Source: Clitoria ternatea (lineage: Eukaryota; Streptophyta; Magnoliopsida; Fabales; Fabaceae). Taken from it: DNA of 64,000 bases. The position numbers and the translations under genes are program-made. Shown in pieces: positions 22,739-33,163 of the stretch (the stretch's first letter is position 1; every line of letters begins with the position of its first letter). Where the stretch lies: NCBI GenBank assembly GCA_037962975.1, contig CM075669.1:111802501-111866500 (forward strand), in the 5' to 3' direction. Under the pieces are notes generated by a model. That model ran no database searches. It saw only the letters and a program-made list of their open reading frames with translations, and had not been told where the DNA came from.

Positions 22739-23272
22739 ATGGAACAAACCCTTGCAAAACTTAAGGAAAGATTCCCTACATTTCCACGTGATGTGATTGT
22801 AAAAATTTACAAAGCTTGAGTTCAAAGTTTAAAACTACTCACATATTTTGGCATTCCAGAGGATGTTCGTTGGCTTATTAAAGCAAAGGTATGTCTTTCT
22901 GGTGAATTACATAAATCTTATATAAAACATTTGCCAGGTATGGGATGTAGTTCTTATTCTAAAAAACGAAGAGCTAAGAGGATGGGAGTTTGCCATAAGT
23001 GTGCAAGATGGAACTGTGATACACATTGTAGAAACCCTGGAATGGTATCTATAAATCGGGAGGATAAAATTAAATTTATAAAGGATAGACTGAGTAAATA
23101 GTGCAACTTGGATAACTTAATCCAGACTCTTGAGACGTATCCATGTGGAATTGTTCAAGGAGTCCTTCTGAAATTATATGATCTATTCATTCAACAAAAA
23201 GAAAACTATAGCCTTGGGAATCTGGCGTTAAACGACCCTATTTGCCAGTTTATGAGAAAACTAGATGGGTAG
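22739..23272 (+). pseudogene. basic cysteine-rich ORF of unknown role downstream of integrase
   Basis: The ATG at 22739 sits in a good context (ACAATGG). The frame has a TGA at codon 27 (22817), reads to TAG at 23099 (120 codons) and continues open to a second TAG at 23270. The first part has FPTFPRDVIVKIYKA; the middle has the basic patch KKRRAKRMG followed directly by C-x2-C-x4-C-x3-C and NPG, which looks like a small zinc-binding, nucleic-acid-binding module; then INREDKIKFIKDRL. The order (Pro-rich start with DVxxKI, basic patch, C-x2-C, PG) recalls the cysteine-rich nucleic-acid-binding proteins of carlaviruses, but the cysteine spacing is shorter. That link is an inference from pattern only. 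It lies where Athila elements usually carry an env-like ORF. Both early stops could come from C-to-T changes. Confidence 0.5.
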
Positions 23273-23540
23273 CAAGAACCTTGACTCATAAAAGACGTTT
23301 AAGCCGTTACTGGACATAAAACCAGAGGAAGATGTGAGCTACAATCATAACTACTGTACATATTTACTATTGTTTTCAATGTTTTACTTTTCTGAATTTA
23401 CTTTGACTTTTAAAATTACCTATTTTTATTTTCTTCAATCATGTCTTTTCAAATTTCTTCAGTACCGTCATTTCTTTTTATATGATAATAATTGTGTAAA
23501 CTTTTTATCTTTCATCAATTATTTCATCTCAGTTTTCATC

Positions 23541-23549
23541 TATATAAGG
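23541..23549 (+). promoter_or_regulatory. possible internal TATA box before the LOG-like ORF
   Basis: TATATAAGG lies 34-42 bases before the ATG at 23583, in a short run after AT-rich sequence. The position would allow a separate short-leader transcript for the LOG-like ORF, but TATA-like strings are frequent in this AT-rich DNA. Confidence 0.3.
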
Positions 23550-23582
23550 GCGCATAACTCTATATAGAAAACACAAAAAAAG

Positions 23583-24212
23583 ATGAAAAAAATCGAATCT
23601 ATTTGTGTGTTTGGTGGATCCAACAATGGTAATTGTAAGGAGTACCTAATAGCAGCTATTAAGTTGGGAAAACTATTGGCTGTAAAAGAAATAAAGGTCT
23701 TGTATAGAGGAGGAGTACAGGGTTTGAGAGGCTCCATGGCACTATCTGCACTAGTTGAAGGAAGCAACGTCTCTAGTATCATCCTACATCATGTTGGTAT
23801 TACACCAGCTATTGCTGTAGGAACTGAGGTAAAAGTTACAAGCATCCATCAATGAATGGCTCGTATGGTTATAGGTGTTAAAGCCTTTATTGTACTTCCT
23901 GGAGGTTTTGATACTTTTGAGGAAATATTTTGCATTGCATCATGGTGTAGCATGAACCTTCATAAAAAGCCATTAGGATTGTTAAATATTAATGGTTTTT
24001 ATGACAGTTTATTAATATTTTTAGATAAAGCTATGGAACAGGGCCTTATAACTCAAGATGATCGATCATTTATTCATGCTTCGTCAAATGCAGATGAATT
24101 GATTGATATTTTACAAAGCTTTTTACCCCGACCTCAACCCCTTTTAAAGCAAGATAAGGATTACACACACAAGCAAAAGAATCCAGAACCAGACACCACC
24201 CTTTGGTTATAA
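23583..24212 (+). pseudogene. LOG-type cytokinin riboside 5'-monophosphate phosphoribohydrolase homologue inside Athila-1
   Basis: LOG enzymes remove ribose 5'-phosphate from cytokinin nucleotides in the cytosol and so release active cytokinin. Two open parts of 90 and 118 codons (23583-23852 and 23856-24209) lie in one frame, separated only by a TGA at 23853. Together they are about as long as a plant LOG (near 210-220 residues). Visible blocks in order: SICVFGGSNNGN (family CVFCGS), VLYRGGVQGLRGSMA (family YGGGxxGLMG), the HQ(stop) position where the family has the conserved Arg of HxRK, AFIVLPGGFDTFEE (family PGGxGTxxE), KPLGLLNINGFYDSLL. The stop fits CGA to TGA. Two motif glycines are also changed (YGGG to YRGG, PGGxG to PGGxD), both possible by G-to-A, so activity is doubtful. 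No introns, unlike host LOG genes, which points to capture through RNA. Confidence 0.85.
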
Positions 24213-24312
24213 CTTCTTTCTCACCTTTATCTATATTAAAAAATAAAAAAAAAGAAAAAAAGAAAAAAAAGAGACTATGGAAATCATATAAGACACTGAG
24301 GATAATGTCTTG

Positions 24313-24328
24313 AATAAGTGTGGGGGGG
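24313..24328 (+). other. internal polypurine-tract-like sequence
   Basis: AATAAGTGTGGGGGGG resembles the true polypurine tract before the 3' LTR (AAGTGTGGGGGAATT at 26424). It could act as a second plus-strand priming site. Confidence 0.5.
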
Positions 24329-24882
24329 TCTGAGTTATATATATATACTATTATTTTTTTGTGAGGGATAGACAGAGTAAAGATTAATTTGGGAAAGTTG
24401 CATCTAAAGTCATAAAGATGTCTTTGAGAACCAAAGTCTTGAGACGTATTCTTCACTATATAGTTTCAGTATCACTTTTGTTTAATTTTTTTTGTTTTAA
24501 ACTAAAAAAATAAAAATAAAATTTAATTGTGTCATGAGTACTTTTGTTGGGATGGGCTGAGTAAAGAGTCCAAACTCTTAAGACGCATCCTTGCAACACA
24601 TCTCACTCGGATAACCAAAATCGTTTCACCTTCTTTATTAATTTTTTCTTTAAAAAAACAAAAAAGAACACACTCACACATATAGCCATTATCTTTACTT
24701 TAGTGTCGGGTATCCTTTGCCTTTACCCTCACCAGAATTATTTCCATTCGACATCAACCATTCTGCAACCATAAACATCATCTTCATCATTCTCCAGCTA
24801 CCACACTTTACCTTCATCCTTTCTTTCAGATCGGAGCCACACCACACCACTAGGCAATCATCAGGTTCTTTATTTCCTCTTA

Positions 24883-25008
24883 ATGGATGATATAGCAGAG
24901 TCTTTCTATAGGCATACAAATGAATTAAGATGTATGTTATTGCTCTTGATGCTACTCATGGTTGTGTTGATGATATTTTTCTTATGGGTTCTAACACAAG
25001 GCCTATGA
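24883..25008 (+). CDS. 41-residue single-pass membrane ORF (hypothetical)
   Basis: ATG at 24883 to TGA at 25006. The first 17 residues are polar (MDDIAESFYRHTNELRC). The next 20 or so are almost all Leu, Met, Val, Ile and Phe (MLLLLMLLMVVLMIFFLWV), a clear membrane-spanning segment, followed by LTQGL. It lies 670 bases after the LOG-like ORF. It may be the remnant of a transmembrane part of an env-like ORF, or chance. No family recognised. Confidence 0.3.
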   Translation: MDDIAESFYRHTNELRCMLLLLMLLMVVLMIFFLWVLTQGL

Positions 25009-26423
25009 AACTGGATTGTATGACATAATCAAATTGTTCAGTTATACTAACCATTTCACATGTAATTGAACTGATCAATTTGTTGTAGGTATCTTTGTTA
25101 CTAAGCGCCCTTAAAAAAAAGTACAGAGCAAGAAACATAAGGAACCGGATCTTGACACCAATATTTGGTTATGATTTATTTTTCCTTCTTTGTTTCTTGT
25201 TTATAAAAAAATCATCATTTCCAGTTTTTTATTTTAAATTCTACATGCTTTTCACTGATTTTTTTAATTTGTCTGAGTAATGAGTAATTACATCACCCTT
25301 GTCCAATATTTCATGACATGTTGTGAATAATTTCCTTGCATATTAATTTAATAAGTTGTTTATGAAGATCAAATTGTATATGAATTGTGATAGATTGACC
25401 ACCATCGGTGAGATTTTGAGCTTAATTGAATGGACCAGATTATGCCATCTTTCTTTTGTTTTTGATTGACCCTTATTTATTAGTATTCTAGAACTTGACT
25501 TGTTTCTTTTTGATGTATTATGTTCCATATGCATGCTTTGATGTGATTAAGGCCATTTTTATTTTAACCAAACACTAGCCATATGCCTTACCTTACATAT
25601 TTTCCATTGTTACCACGTTGAGCCTATATCCATTTCTTGATTCAGCCACATAATTAGCCAATAGCCCCTAAAAAAACATGATCACCTTTGCTTAGGAATT
25701 GATTAGGAGTTTTGGAATTACTATGAATAAAGATTCTTGATGATTGTGGAAATGTACCCAAGATATGTATGTTGTTGTTTCATTGTTCAAAAAGAAAGTA
25801 AAAAAAAGGGGAAATGTTAAAAAAAAAGAAGAAAAAGAAGAAGTGGTGAATATATGCATGAAAATAATTAGGAGGATTTATTCTCCTGTTTTATCCTCCA
25901 TCATGTTTCATTTTGTTAAGTATTGAGTTTCGAAATGAACTTCTACAATCACTGAATCACTTACTCCATTGCTCTTTTTCAACCCTAAGTTTAGCCATAC
26001 TATTTCATTTTATCCATCCTGTATCACCTGGGCCCCATTACAACCTTAATAAAGTCCTTTTGATCTCTGCATGCATATGTGTTCAAATATGAAAATTATA
26101 AATTTGTCAAGCCTATGGTAGTGCTAATTTATTTGGATGATTTTTGAGAGTATACACAAACCCAAACAATTGAGATATAGAGAGCATGAAGAGAACATCT
26201 ATCACATTTTCATCCACTCTTTGATTTGATCACTCAATTTGTGTAACTAGTATGTAATGCTTCTTATTCATACTTATCATGACTTCTTGATATAAGGGAT
26301 GATGTGTATTACTTATTATTTTAGACTTCAAAAAAAAATCAAAAATCAATTTGAAAAAAAAAACTTTTTCTGTTGTTTCTCATTTTAGTTTTTGGTTTGG
26401 TTTTGCCCTGGAGTGCAAAAGCT

Positions 26424-26439
26424 TAAGTGTGGGGGAATT
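26424..26439 (+). other. polypurine tract of Athila-1
   Basis: AAGTGTGGGGGAATTT lies immediately before the TG of the 3' LTR and would prime plus-strand DNA synthesis. Confidence 0.85.
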
Positions 26440-28043
26440 TGATAAATCAATTTTAATACAATTCTTATAGTTTTACACTTACGATTTATTATATAATTAC
26501 TATGTTTAATAATAGTATTTTAATTAAGTTTTATGTTGTTTAGTTAAATTGAAGTATTATGTATATATGGTTCAATTTTTGTTTTTTGTATGTATCTTGA
26601 GTATCTTGCCTTGTTTTGGCCATAACTTGGGCTTTTATGATCCAAATGGGCTAATATTAGAGTCCATGGAATGTTAAGACAGAGGCCTACATCATGATGA
26701 TCAGATTTGGTTATTTTGCATCTGAAAAAAAATAAAGAAATGGAACTTGAATCAATCAGCCCTTATGTGTCCCACCAGCATTGACATAGTTCACCAAAAT
26801 ACACATATCCGGAGCTGTAGATGTCCAAATGACCTCATTCTTGCGCTAAATTCTCAATAAGAAAGAGATCTACAACGTTTATGTTGAAGGCTTTACAAAA
26901 TTCGGCCATCTAGATGGTCATATTTAACTCGCAAGGTGGAGACGATAAAGAGGAGAATAAATTTCAACACCTACCATTATCTTCTTTTGAATTATTGTAA
27001 TTTCAAGCCCACCAATGTTGAAAAAAATGCATTAATGATCAGAAAATGAATGTATAGTATCATGATATCTTGCCTATAAATAGATACTTGAAGTTGTAAG
27101 GAAGAGACACAAGAGATACATAAGAAATACATGCTTTAGTTTTCATTGCATTTCTATATCTTTGCTTTAGTTTCTTAAGATTTAGTTCTTTCTCTTGCTT
27201 TGTTGCTTTGTTCTATATTCCATCCCTCAAGTTATGATTTTCATTTCCCTTCCTCAATATCAAGTAAGTTAATTTTATTATTTGTTATTTACTTTTATAA
27301 TCAAAGTTATAGTTAATTTAATATTAGCTTTCATTGTTAAAAATTATCATGGAAGCTTAATCTTTTAAAATCAACTCAAGGAATTTAATTTTTTTTATGT
27401 TAACTTTGAGTTCTTGCTCTTAATATTTTGATTGAAGATAATTACTTTTCTTTGTTTCTCAAACACTTATGATGATAGATTATTTAAGTGTATAACCGAT
27501 TGGTATATAATTAAATAATCTATAATCTAAACTAATGTCGGTTGGTTAATCAATAATCAATTTGAGAACAAAGATTAAGTCACTAAATAAGATATTTCTA
27601 TTTAGTTTCTTAACTCAATCAAATTATGGTTTTAAAGTTATTTTAGTAATTAATAAGAATATATCGATTGACTATTCTTATTAGTTCATTAATTCAATTC
27701 TAGAAGATTTTCTAGAATATAATCATTTAGGGATTCCAAATGATTCAAGATTGAGAAATTAATTATATTTAATCATATTTGTGATCAATGATTAGTTAAC
27801 TAAAGATTTATTAATTCCTTGGGTTGGTTGTTTCTAAATTTGATTATTCTTACTCATAAATTTACTTTTGCACTATTATATAATTACTTCATTTTCCTTT
27901 CAATCTCAATACAAACCCCCCCTTTGTTATAATTAAATTGAGTGTAACTAATTGAACTAAGGTCCTCAAGAGACGACTAAGGTTGTTCACCTGATACTAT
28001 ATTAATTTAACTTTTTATTTGACCCGACAACGACAGCATGTCA
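26440..28043 (+). repeat. 3' LTR of Athila-1
   Basis: It has the same length and end sequences as 14918-16521 (TGATAAATCA to GACAGCATGTCA). The TATA box, the C-run near 27915 and the Asp-repeat end CCCGACAACGACA are shared. The flanking TGCCC compares with TACCC on the other side. Confidence 0.93.
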
Positions 28044-29100
28044 TGCCCTATGATCATTTTTTTAGTGAAATAAGTCTATTCCCCATCCTTAATCCATTAA
28101 TCATGAACAAAATATTTCAAGTGCATATGTCTTGTCATAAATTTCCCTTTGTCACCTTACATTTTTTAATCCGTTCTTGTACCTTCTAAGCTGCTTCCAT
28201 TAAAGGACACTGTCATTAGCACATCTGCTAAATTTTTGATATGTATGCTTTTTCCTTTTAAAATCCAAAATTGTTAATGCTTTTGAAGTGTGGATTCTCT
28301 TATTCATTTTTCTCTCTTTCTTTTGTGTGTAAACATCAATATTGTGTGGAAGAATCATTTAATATTAAAAAATAAAAAAATAAGAAAAATAAAACAGAGT
28401 TGAATAAAGGTTCAAAATATTGGAAGTTTCTTGAGCCTTAAAGGGTATATGTTCTCAGTTTTAGAGTTGGGTCATCTAAAAAGAAAGAGAATAACATGAG
28501 TATATTCATTTGTTGAGTTTCTAAGTGACATTGTTTAGATAAAGCTGCCTTGTTTAGACAAAACAATCATTAAGCTACTAAATGTCAATGTTGCACTACA
28601 TTAGCAAACATAGTCACTAGAAAGGATTTGGGAAATTTGTGAGGAATGGTATGTTATGAAATTTTATTCATGATTGAAGGATAAAGGAAAATAGAACAAA
28701 GATGTGTTTCATTAAAAATAGGACTATAAGACTATTCTAAAGTTATGCCATAAGTATAGTCAGTCATAATACATTGCTATTCCATCTATGTATCATTCAT
28801 TTATTTAACAAGTTATTGAAGGTTCTAAAGCCCTTAATTTGCTAAGGGTATGTGATAATGCTAAACTAAAATTTCTAAATAAAATTTCAAAAAAACCAAA
28901 TAACTAAAGCAAATTTACATCGTTCTACATGAATGACAAGAATTCTCCCTTATAGATTTGAAAGATTGGTAGCGAAGGTGACAGCAAGATGAAGAAGGGT
29001 TTTTTCTAATCCAAGAGGCATTTATAATTATATGTTGCTTCCACCAAGGTAAATGGAATAGAAATCAGTTGAAGAACTAATTGTTAAGTTCATGAAAGAA
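28044..29100. other. no recognisable gene
   Basis: AT-rich intergenic sequence. One short minus-strand stretch near 28200-28255 reads KNLADVLM, which vaguely resembles the end of copia RNase H (ENLADVLTK), but it is too short to call. The last 100-200 bases probably belong to the copia LTR that was split by the insertion at 29156. Confidence 0.35.
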
Positions 29101-29155
29101 CATATGAGGTTCTATGGACCTTTTAATTATTTTGATTTATGATGCAAACACTAAA

Positions 29156-32100
29156 TGAGACGCCCTGAAAAACACGGGTAAATTTTTCGCATTTTATAAA
29201 TCATTAATTAAGCAAATAATTAAAGTGGTGAAGCTTTAAATTCAACACCCCAGACCTATGAAACACCACTCTCATATATGAAGATATGAGAGGGTAAATT
29301 AAAAGTGATTTCATGAGAAATTTTCCATTTAAAGAAAACAGCGGAAGAATTAATTGAATTGGTTGTTGCATGATTGGATTTTGAGAGAGAAGATTTCATA
29401 AGGTTCCATGATTCATAATATGCCCAAAGTACTTTTAAGATGATGCAAGAAAAGGATTTGATGCAAAAGAAATAAAAATTAAAAGGAACAAAACAAATGG
29501 GGGCATCAGAGTGCCACTTGCTCAAGCGAGAGTCACACTCGCTTGAGCGAGCCCATGAGGCAATGCTTGAGAGAGCCAAAAGAATACTGAGCGAGAAAAA
29601 GATTAAGCATCAGGGGGTCCTCTCGCTTGAGCGAGACCTATCTCGCTTGAGTGAGACCTATCTCGCTTGAGCGAGAATCGAGAACCACACTTGGGCGAGC
29701 CAGCAAAACGCTTGAGCGAGAATGAAGATTAGCCTCAGGGGACAATCTCGCTTGAGCGAGTTCCATCTCGCTTGAGCGAGATTACTCTAGTAGCATTAGG
29801 GACTCACTGCCCAATTTTTGCTTGAGCGAGGCAAGGCTCACCTGGGCAAAAATCGTCCAGTGTCCATTTCCCTTCCTCTCGCTTGAGCGATTCTCGAGCC
29901 ATGACCATTTCCTCTGAGAGAAAATGGTCTAGCAACCAATCACTGATTCCAGACCAATCTCGCTTGGGCGAGAACTGCATTTGCTTGGGTGAATTTCGGC
30001 CAGTGGCCACATCCCTGTTTCGCAAGGGTCTCGTTCGAGCAGGACTACCTCTCGCTTGAGCGAGTTATGCAAAAAACGAGCAGACATGGACTTTTCATAC
30101 AACTTAACATGCCAAGTTCTATTTCTTGCTATTTTAGCCTACTCTAATGCAATAGTTACACTTCTTTATGGATTTACAAGTCCTCCAAATTATTCATACA
30201 CTTCAAGATCAAATTCCATTCATTCAATACATAGGATTTAAATTCATTTCTACAAAACTTCATAAAATGCTATAAGTTGTGAAATACCTCATTCATTCAT
30301 GAAATTAAACATCAATAAGCATCATAATTCATCGCATTACCTAATTTGGGTCATTAATGAAAATTGGCCATACATACTAAGGTCCAATTTTCCTACATGA
30401 CCCTCAAAATCATCATCTACAATCTAGATAACAAAATAAGCATACATATACACTATATGCTATACAAAAATCTAGATTTTGTCAGCCAAGGCACTTCCTA
30501 TACATCTATTTACCTCCTCCACAAAATGTACTTCAAAACATTCACTCTTCCCATAAATGCCCTGCATCACAAATCTAAAAATGGACAACATGGGAAAGTG
30601 AGTCATACATTCTAAAAGAATGAATATGAATACCATATGATTATGTACATATGCTTCAAACATGTATATATTTGCAGACACACATCATTCACCATTTCAT
30701 TCCTCATTATAATACTCTCATACGTACATCACAAGTGACATTACAATTTAGAGAAAGTATACAAGCATATACATAATCAAGTCCCTCAACAATTAAACTA
30801 TTACCCAATTCATCACTTTACTCAAATTAATATTTGGTATTCATATTTTTTTATGTTGTCTTATTACATTATCTCATCCTCATCACATCCATCACCATAT
30901 CTCATCACCTTTGGCATACTTCCCTTGCTATATGCAAATACTCTTAAGTTAATGCATATGTACAATGGAACATTTCAACAATTGCAGATCTGACTGTGGG
31001 AATATAAACACCAATTATGGGATTCAAGTATGATCATCTAACCATACCCCTACTGCAGTAGTAAAATGTGTACATTTATTCTTAAATTTGCATGCATTTC
31101 ACCAATTATTTTACTGGTACCAAACTGCATCGCCCATCTTGCAACACCTGGTCATTTTCACCATGACTGCGGTATACAACATATTCGACATATGGTGTTG
31201 TGGGCCGGCCAGATCTTAAATCATGGCAGCTGTGATGCTCATCAAGAGCCACCCCCTACAAGGGTCGGCCACATGTAGCTCCCCGTAGTAATACATGGGC
31301 GGTTTTGTAACTTACACACCGAGTCACAGGGGAAAATAAAATTGCTCTTATACTGAGCTACCCTCCCACTGGGTCGGCCGAGGGAACTCCCCTAATGTTC
31401 CAACATTGGCGGCTATGCAGTATGCCATAGGTGTAAATATGAATCATATACATTTCTCACTATATGCATCCTTTACATGCCACTCATCAAACATCATCAC
31501 CATCATCATCACCAACCCCATTTCATATTTCTTAGTGGATTTATCATTGTTGAGTTTAGTTTTGTTCTCAAGTTTTAAGTGTGGCACGTTAACAACTCAT
31601 ACACCATTTATAATGGCACTCAACATCAATTTCAATCATCAACTTTTTCATTATCAAATAATGGTATGCTATTCACTCGCACTCATTCTCAATCAAACGT
31701 CAACAACACTCATTTCACATCTATGGTGGACATAAGAATAACATCAAATTATCAAATAGACCACACCACCATATAGCACACCATATTTATTATAATTACA
31801 CAAGCATGATGCCAAACATTATTCTCAACATTACATACACAATTCATATTTCCATAACATCAAACAAGGAAAACATGCATATTGTCACATATGACAATCA
31901 AACACTACCCAATTCATGCAATTAGAATATAAGACTTCTCTCCTACCTCAAGAGAAAAATTCTAATTGATACGACGTACCCGCCTCGTCGTTCGGAATGG
32001 ATCCTACATTAACATACATGTAAAATCCTAATTAACCAACCATTCAAGACATAATTTAACTCCAATTAACCATAAGCATATCTATAATTCCATAACATGT

Positions 32101-33163
32101 ACAAGACATGTTATAGACATCATTTTCATTATTTGTTAGGCTTTGGGAATTCCTTCCCATCAAGCCCCATTCATTAAATTCAAGGGCTACGAACAACAAT
32201 AGCCCTACATTCACAAAATGCCTCACATACCAATACCCACACTCTCAATGGTTTGTATTTGCTCTCAAACACACTATTCAACCAATATTTTTAACTTTCC
32301 CCAAATCTTAAAATTAGGGTTTCACCCAAAACCTAACAACCCTCAATAATGCCTCATCATTATTCATCTCCTACCAATATAAATGTATCAACCATATTTA
32401 TTCCACTTAAACCATGCATTTATGACAACCCCCACTATGGTTTTTGCATTAAATGCTCTCCACAAGCACCCATGTACATGCATTGTTCCCCCAACTCATA
32501 ATAACATATATCCTTTGTAAAAACTTCAATAAAATGGTGAGTATATCTTACCTCACACCTAAAACAAAATGGGTTCAAGAAGGAGAGAGAGACACATGAA
32601 AATGGAGAAGAAGAGGAAGAAGATTTCAGCCCCAAAGGCCTCCCTCCAAGCTCCTTCAAATGAAATTGGAAGAGGATGAAGATGGCACCACCTTTTGCTA
32701 GGGTTTTTGGAAGAAAAAGATAAGAGATGAAGAAGAAATGAGGAGGAGAAGAAGAAAAATGTATTTGCCAAAGAAGTTCAGCAACTCACGTGAAAAGGAG
32801 GGAAAAATGTGAGTTTTGGTTTTAATTTTAACCATTCATTAAAAGATTCATCATTTTATGTCCAACAGGACCTCTGTTTGTGCTCAATACTCAATCTGAA
32901 AATTATTCCGAGTACATATTCGGACTCCCAATATTGTTATTAATAGCCCTGACCATTATCATCTCAATCAGAGACACTTGGTCCGACACCCATATCTCAA
33001 CCGGGTTTATTTTCAGCTTATCCGGTTTCCATAAATCACCAACAGTCCCTAAAATCTTAATTTAATTATTTCCAATATTTTGGGACATTAATTATTCTAT
33101 ATACAATTATTCAATATTAATTTCCTTAATTTATCCTTTATTTTAAAATTTTGGGATGTTACA
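29156..33163 (+). mobile_element. 4-kb solo LTR, Tekay-like (long-LTR chromovirus)
   Basis: It starts TGAGACGCCCTGAAAAACAC and ends TTTTGGGATGTTACA. CTAAA stands on both sides (29151-29155 and 33164-33168), a perfect 5-bp target duplication. No primer site, gag or pol is present, so a complete element has probably collapsed to a single LTR by recombination. The end pattern TG-rrACGCCC ... GGGATGTTA-CA and the length fit Tekay/Del-type LTRs; the lineage is inferred from ends only. Inside are a palindrome array (29520-30063), a segment rich in GGTCGGCC words (31190-31400), and a purine-rich stretch (32560-32770) whose minus frames look like low-complexity Ser/Phe peptides. Confidence 0.7.
29520..30063. 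repeat. array of CTCGCTTGAGCGAG palindromes
   Basis: The 14-mer CTCGCTTGAGCGAG (6-base arms, 2-base centre) occurs exactly six times (about 29538, 29621, 29661, 29747, 29767, 30050). At least eight decayed forms lie in between, such as GCTTGAGCGAG and CTCGCTTGGGCGAG. Spacing is irregular, about 20-90 bases. I associate this word with interspersed repeats of Phaseoleae legumes. Confidence 0.9.

Larger units (their letters stand above)
24213..26417 (+). other. Athila-1 3' non-coding region
   Basis: This is mostly AT-rich, with A-runs at 24240-24270 and 25795-25840. A module GAGTAAA plus CTTGAGACGTATCC occurs three times in and near it (23092-23142, 24373-24450, 24558-24590). A small membrane ORF (24883-25008) is the only frame I would single out. 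Long 3' non-coding regions after integrase are normal for Athila. Confidence 0.6.
14918..28043 (+). mobile_element. full-length Athila-type Ty3/gypsy retrotransposon (Athila-1) with extra ORFs
   Basis: The two LTRs have the same length (1604 bp) and start TGATAAAT and end GTCA. A tRNA-Asp primer site follows the 5' LTR, and a polypurine tract AAGTGTGGGGGAATT precedes the 3' LTR. Flanking 5-mers TACCC and TGCCC could be a target duplication with one change. Order: LTR, primer site, gag, protease, reverse transcriptase, RNase H, integrase, then a 4-kb region with a cysteine-rich ORF, a LOG-like ORF and a small membrane ORF, PPT, LTR. Athila protease (DLGAS), FMDD reverse transcriptase and the long post-integrase region place it in the Athila lineage. 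Gag-pol is broken by several stops and four frame changes, so the element is not autonomous now. Confidence 0.93.

Noticed and set aside
28200..28260. Minus-strand KNLADVLM as a copia RNase H end
   Set aside because: Too short and without supporting motifs nearby.
29520..30063. CRISPR-like array of spaced palindromic repeats
   Set aside because: Eukaryotic LTR context, irregular spacing, degenerate copies, 14-base repeat and no cas genes.
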